Below, piece after piece: positions 60,441 through 64,000 of a DNA stretch of 64,000 bases. The position numbers were made by a program, and so were the translations under genes. The stretch lies in the NCBI GenBank assembly GCA_902788205.1, contig CADAJJ010000005.1:1-64000 (forward strand), in the 5' to 3' direction. The notes below the pieces were generated by a model. The model saw only the letters and a list, made by a program, of their open reading frames with translations, was not told the DNA's origin and made no database searches. Source of the DNA: RUG023 sp900315435. GTDB taxonomy: Bacteria; Spirochaetota; Spirochaetia; Sphaerochaetales; Sphaerochaetaceae. Position 1 is the stretch's first letter; the number at the start of each line of letters is the position of its first letter.

Positions 60441-62177
60441 ATGACCATTTCCATGAGCAAACAGCGCCCGAACATCGGAAGCATCCTCACCAAATTACTC
60501 CTCGCCTACCTGATCATTACCTTCATTTTGTTTCCCATCATCAGTATGTTCGGCATCGTCTTTGTCAAGGACGGCCATCTTTCGTTCTCCGCGGTACGGC
60601 GTGTTTTTTCCTCGCCCAAAGCAATGAGGAGCATCAAGAATAGCCTCCTTCTTGCCTTGACGATGATTGTCTCGGTCAATCTTTCCGGGACTTTGGCTGT
60701 CCTGATCATGGATTATTGGGACATCAAAGGATCGAAAATGCTCCGCCTCGCATACATGACACCCCTCATCTATGGACAAATCACGCTCGCGATGGGATAC
60801 AAATTTGTCTATGGGAAAGCAGGCTTTGTCACGAACCTGCTGCTGAAGATCTTCCCGAACTGGAACCCCAACTGGTTTATGGGCTATGGAGCCGTCGCTT
60901 TTCTGATGACGTTCGCCTGCACGCAAAACCATTTGATGTTCCTCTCCAGCGCCATCAAGAACATCGACGGCAATATCATCGAAGCCGGCCGCTCCATGGG
61001 CGCCTCTGGGGCAAAAATCTTTTTCAAAATCGTCCTTCCCATCTTGAAGCCGAGTTATTTCGCCATCACCGTACTCACGTTTCTGACCGGCATGAGCGCT
61101 CTCTCCGCCCCTCTCGTTCTGGGAGGAGACAATTTCCAGACCATCAACCCGATGATCGTCATGTTCGCCCAGTCTCCTCGTTCCCGTGACATTTCGGCGT
61201 TTCTCGCCGTCCTGCTGGGATGCACGACCATCATTCTCATGACAATCCTCAACCAATTGGAAAAACATGGTACCTACATGTCTCTGTCCAAGACGAAGAC
61301 GAAACTTCAGAAGCAGAAAATCCAAAACCCGGTGTCTGCCGTCATCATCAACGCGCTTGCCTGGATCATGTTCGTCATCTACGTTCTTCCCATCTTCTGC
61401 GTCGTTCTTTTCTCCTTTACGAACGGACTTGCTGTAAAGACGGGCGTCCTCGCCAAAGGGTGCTTCACTCTTCAGAACTACAAGAATCTCTTCACGAAGA
61501 TGTCCGCTTTCAAACCGTATCTCGTAAGCATCTGTTATTCACTGGCGGCGGCAGTCATCGTGAGCCTCATTTCCATCATTGTCGCCCGTATCGTCATCAA
61601 GGGGAAAAGCCGTTTCAAAGCACTTTGGGAATACAGCGTCCTGATTCCGTGGTTGCTTCCGAGCACCTTGATCGCCCTTTCGCTCATGCTGTCTTTTGAT
61701 GTCCGGAGAATCCTTGTAGGCAACAGGGTACTCGTCGGCACTGCCGTGCTTCTGCTCATCGGCTATGTCATCGTCAAGCTTCCATTTTCCTTCCGCATGA
61801 TCCGCGCCGCGTTCTTCGGCATCAATGACGACATGGAGGAAGCCGCGAAGACTATGGGCGCGGGACAGGTCCGCATCATGGCCCAGATCATTATCCCGTA
61901 CATCATGCCAGTGGTGTCATCGGTCATCGTCCTGAACTTCAACAATCTGCTGTCCGATTACGACATGTCCGTATTTCTCTATTCGCCACGCTTGAAACCG
62001 CTCGGAATCATCATCAAGGACGCGACGGACCAGACGGCAACAGTCGACGCGGTCGCGATGGGACTTGTCTATTCGGTTGTCCTCATGGTCATCTCCGCCT
62101 TTGCCATCTGGTTCTCCCGCAGGGATCCGTCTGCGCGACGAAAAAAGAAAATCGCGACAGCCGTACAGCAGAACTAG
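60441..62177 (+). CDS. ABC transporter permease, fused two-domain type (FbpB/AfuB-like)
   Basis: 578 residues with about 12 membrane helices. Two binding-protein-dependent permease domains are fused, each with its EAA loop: EAGRSMGASGAKIFFKIVLP near residue 185 and EEAAKTMGAGQVRIMAQIII near residue 470. This architecture is typical of the FbpB/AfuB group, where one polypeptide forms the whole channel. It follows the ATPase gene by three bases. Confidence 0.94.
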   Translation: MTISMSKQRPNIGSILTKLLLAYLIITFILFPIISMFGIVFVKDGHLSFSAVRRVFSSPKAMRSIKNSLLLALTMIVSVNLSGTLAVLIMDYWDIKGSKMLRLAYMTPLIYGQITLAMGYKFVYGKAGFVTNLLLKIFPNWNPNWFMGYGAVAFLMTFACTQNHLMFLSSAIKNIDGNIIEAGRSMGASGAKIFFKIVLPILKPSYFAITVLTFLTGMSALSAPLVLGGDNFQTINPMIVMFAQSPRSRDISAFLAVLLGCTTIILMTILNQLEKHGTYMSLSKTKTKLQKQKIQNPVSAVIINALAWIMFVIYVLPIFCVVLFSFTNGLAVKTGVLAKGCFTLQNYKNLFTKMSAFKPYLVSICYSLAAAVIVSLISIIVARIVIKGKSRFKALWEYSVLIPWLLPSTLIALSLMLSFDVRRILVGNRVLVGTAVLLLIGYVIVKLPFSFRMIRAAFFGINDDMEEAAKTMGAGQVRIMAQIIIPYIMPVVSSVIVLNFNNLLSDYDMSVFLYSPRLKPLGIIIKDATDQTATVDAVAMGLVYSVVLMVISAFAIWFSRRDPSARRKKKIATAVQQN

Positions 62178-62186
62178 GAGCATCTG

Positions 62187-62995
62187 ATGGACAGTACGAG
62201 ATGTGGACGATATTTTCTCATGTCGGATCTGGACGGAACCTTGTTTTCCTCGTCTTCCCGGATTGAGGAAACCAATCTTCCCCGACTGGACGCATTCATG
62301 GAGCATGGCGGGTTGTTCGGCATTTCCACCGGTCGGTCCCCAGCCAACACGCTTTCGCTGTCGGGGACCCTCCGGCCCGGCATGCCCTCCATGTTCCTGA
62401 ATGGTTCATTGGTTCATGACACTGCAGGGCGCCGGGTATGGAAGACAGAGGAACTGGAACAACACGCGGCATTACGCATTGCGCGGATACGTCTTCTCCG
62501 GCATCCCTCCGTGAATGTCCATGGGTACGACACGGAACATACAGGCATCGTGTCTCCGGAGAGCCTATCGGACCCGAAATGGACCGCGTCCCATCAGCCG
62601 CGGTTTTCATCTCGATCGAAGTCGCGAACCAGGTTCCATGGTTGAAAATGATGCTCGTCGGGACTCATGCGGAACGAGCTGGCATCCGAAAGGAAATCAG
62701 GGAGGAAAACCGCGCAGTCTTCTCTTCACCAGTATTCCTTGGGATACTCCCGAAACAGGCAAGCAATGGGTCGATGTTGTCATACCTACAGGATACCCTG
62801 TTTCCCAATCGAACCTGTTGCGCCATTGGAGACTATTACAACGACATCGAGCTTTTCCAGGAAACGGGTGTCAGTGCGGTGATTGAGGAATTGAAACGGA
62901 TTGCTACCTCCATCGTCTCTGACAACAACCATGGGGCCGTGGCTGACTTTATCGATACATTGCGATACATTTTGTGGTTGACAGCTGTGGTATAA
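62187..62995 (+). pseudogene. HAD-family (Cof-type) phosphatase, frameshifted
   Basis: The first frame (62187-62645) starts MDSTRCGRYFLMSDLDGTLF with the nucleophile motif DLDGT and GISTGRSPANT. The rest of the fold continues in another frame to 62995: VPWLKMMLVG, then the HAD motif IV CAIGDYYNDIELFQETG and DNNHGAVADFI. The switch falls around 62570-62610 and equals a one-base deletion. No classical slippery heptamer was seen there. The gene is either a pseudogene or a sequencing/assembly error. If intact, it would dephosphorylate a sugar phosphate made available by the operon. AGGAG precedes the ATG. Confidence 0.8.
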
Positions 62996-63014
62996 AGGAA
63001 CAGAGAGCATTTTC

Positions 63015-64000
63015 ATGGCAACATTCAAAGACATCGCGAAACTTGCCGGCGTTTCCTACGGAACGGTGAGCAACGTCCTCAACGGAAAGAGCAACGTGAG
63101 CGCGGCAAAAATTCACAAGGTGGAAGAGGCGGCGAAACAACTGGGATACGTGACGAACACCCAGGCAAAGGATCTGAGGAAAGGCCGCTCAAACCGCATC
63201 TACGTCATCACGCCGGATTTCTCGGAAGAACGTTACCACGAGCTGATGGAAGGCGTCGCAGAGTCCGCGCGTGTTGCGGGAAAGGAGCTTTTCTGCATTT
63301 CCTCCGACAACGACCCGATGGAAGAAAAGGCCATCCTGGACAAGCTTGTGCCGATGAAGCCTTTGGCCGTCATCCTCGCTTCCTGCACGCCAGGAGGCCC
63401 CCCATGCCGCCCAGATTCCATACCGCTCTATCTCGCGTTCAGAACGGCTCAGGAACGAAAGGAACCTTTTTCCTATTTCGGATTCGATTTCTTTGCCGCG
63501 GGAAAAGCCCTTGCGGAGGAAGCTTGGAACCAAAATTGCCGGTCTTTCGCCCTGTTCCGCGGTGATACTCGTTTCTCGGACGAAAAAGCCTTTGGCGATG
63601 GCATCGCTAGCGCGCTCACCGCACGTTCAGCCTCGTGGGAATCGTTCTCATTCTCCACGGGACGGGAAATCCGTGGCGCATTCCCTCTTTGCGCCACAAG
63701 ACATTTTGACGCGATCTTCGCTTCCTCCGTCCAAGCGGCTAGAGCCCTTCGCGAAGCTTTGTATTACCAGGACAAGGGAGAAGGAAACCATACACGGATT
63801 TTTTTCCTCTCCGGTAAAAGCACCTCGTTTCCAGAAGGTGCCCGCGACCAGGACATGAGACCATTCCGCCTCAACTATCGTCTTTGCGGAAAACGGATCG
63901 TCGAACGAATCCTCAGCGGCGCGTCCACGACGACCCGGACCATTATTCCATCTGATGGTTTCGCTCCGGCATTGCAGAAGCGAGAGGCGCAAAGACGAGA
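63015..64000 (+). CDS. LacI-family transcriptional regulator, 3' end outside window
   Basis: 328 codons are visible and the frame remains open to the window end. The N-terminal helix-turn-helix is textbook LacI: TFKDIAKLAGVSYGTVSNVL, then NGKSNVSAAKIHKVEEAA, with the hinge region GYVTNTQAKDLRKG. A periplasmic-binding-type effector domain follows (VITPDFSEERYHELMEGVAE onward). It is the last gene of the GDPD-ABC-HAD operon and the probable ligand of the two TGAYACGTATCA operators at its front, which would make it autoregulatory. Confidence 0.93.
   Translation, partial: MATFKDIAKLAGVSYGTVSNVLNGKSNVSAAKIHKVEEAAKQLGYVTNTQAKDLRKGRSNRIYVITPDFSEERYHELMEGVAESARVAGKELFCISSDNDPMEEKAILDKLVPMKPLAVILASCTPGGPPCRPDSIPLYLAFRTAQERKEPFSYFGFDFFAAGKALAEEAWNQNCRSFALFRGDTRFSDEKAFGDGIASALTARSASWESFSFSTGREIRGAFPLCATRHFDAIFASSVQAARALREALYYQDKGEGNHTRIFFLSGKSTSFPEGARDQDMRPFRLNYRLCGKRIVERILSGASTTTRTIIPSDGFAPALQKREAQRR

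Noticed and set aside
62550..62620. Programmed ribosomal frameshift in the HAD gene
   Set aside because: The shift direction would fit -1 slippage, but there is no X-XXY-YYZ heptamer or evident downstream pseudoknot; a deletion or read error is simpler.
62978..62996. TTGACA and TATAAA just before the LacI-family gene as its own promoter
   Set aside because: The spacer is only seven bases, too short for a sigma-70 promoter.
1..64000. CRISPR arrays, insertion sequences, phage attachment sites, rRNA genes
   Set aside because: I looked for regularly spaced repeats, transposase-type proteins and terminal inverted repeats and saw none.

Overview
The window reads as a chromosomal segment of a moderately high-G+C bacterium, most likely a spirochaete of the Sphaerochaeta/Treponema side of the phylum. 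Supporting points are the two substrate-binding proteins whose signal peptides end in the spirochaete-like pattern FA(A/N)G(S/T)KEN, a spirochaete-type MurC/MurE pair with an unusual DEDPR motif in MurE, a large set of outer-membrane and lipoprotein genes, and the housekeeping gene order. This placement is inference from protein flavour. No rRNA is present, and the only tRNA is tRNA-Leu(GAG).

Layout. 1-654 (-): 5'-proximal part of an AAA-ATPase-like gene. 897-5467 (-): complete high-affinity phosphate operon pstS-pstC-pstA-pstB-phoU behind a Pho-box-like repeat; PstA carries a large PstS-like insertion. 5743-6066 (+): cupin. 6326-13897 (+): tig-clpP-clpX-nrnA-orf(10570)-rdgB-pepF; the unknown orf has its ribosome-binding site and start codon inside a perfect palindrome. 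13901-15257 (-): tRNA-Leu, terminator and a PlsC-type acyltransferase fused to a zinc ribbon. 15473-19201 (+): rqcH, a degenerate Memo-like gene and a membrane protein with a possible pseudokinase domain. 19128-24803 (-): murC-yicC-cmk-rpoZ-miaA, a zinc-ribbon gene, and TSCPD/outer-membrane genes. 25036-32880: murE, dinB, uppP(-), then trmL-proC-serS-pncB. 33043-37112 (-): proA-proB-glycosyltransferase-like-amidase. 37294-40568: divergent adenine deaminase and NCS2 purine permease. 41209-48454 (-): four-gene operon of secreted proteins, including two large fibronectin-III-like lipoproteins, in DNA that looks more A+T-rich than its surroundings. 48610-51517: DNA glycosylase, DODA-type dioxygenase and FAD protein. 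51717-57180 (+): tripartite RND efflux operon. 57395-64000 (+): GDPD-like phosphodiesterase, a three-gene ABC importer, a frameshifted HAD phosphatase and a LacI-family regulator (cut by the window end).

How the parts work together. The pst operon and the last operon both point to phosphorus or organophosphate acquisition. The last operon has a consensus-like promoter bracketed by two copies of TGAYACGTATCA, a LacI-type operator, which fits repression by the regulator at its own 3' end. ClpP, ClpX, trigger factor, PepF and RqcH form a protein-quality set. MurC, MurE, UppP and the amidase act in peptidoglycan metabolism. ProA, ProB and ProC together give the glutamate-to-proline pathway from two separate operons. 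Ade and the NCS2 permease form an adenine salvage pair.

The best candidates for something new are the PstS-like insertion in PstA, the palindrome that masks the start of the 10570 gene (whose product looks like a divergent sigma-factor or HTH protein), the rqcH/Memo/pseudokinase operon, the fibronectin-III lipoprotein island, and the LacI-controlled organophosphate-type uptake operon. Several genes without a Shine-Dalgarno sequence have a -10 box 6-7 bases before the ATG, suggesting leaderless transcripts. All statements come from reading the sequence; no database search was run.
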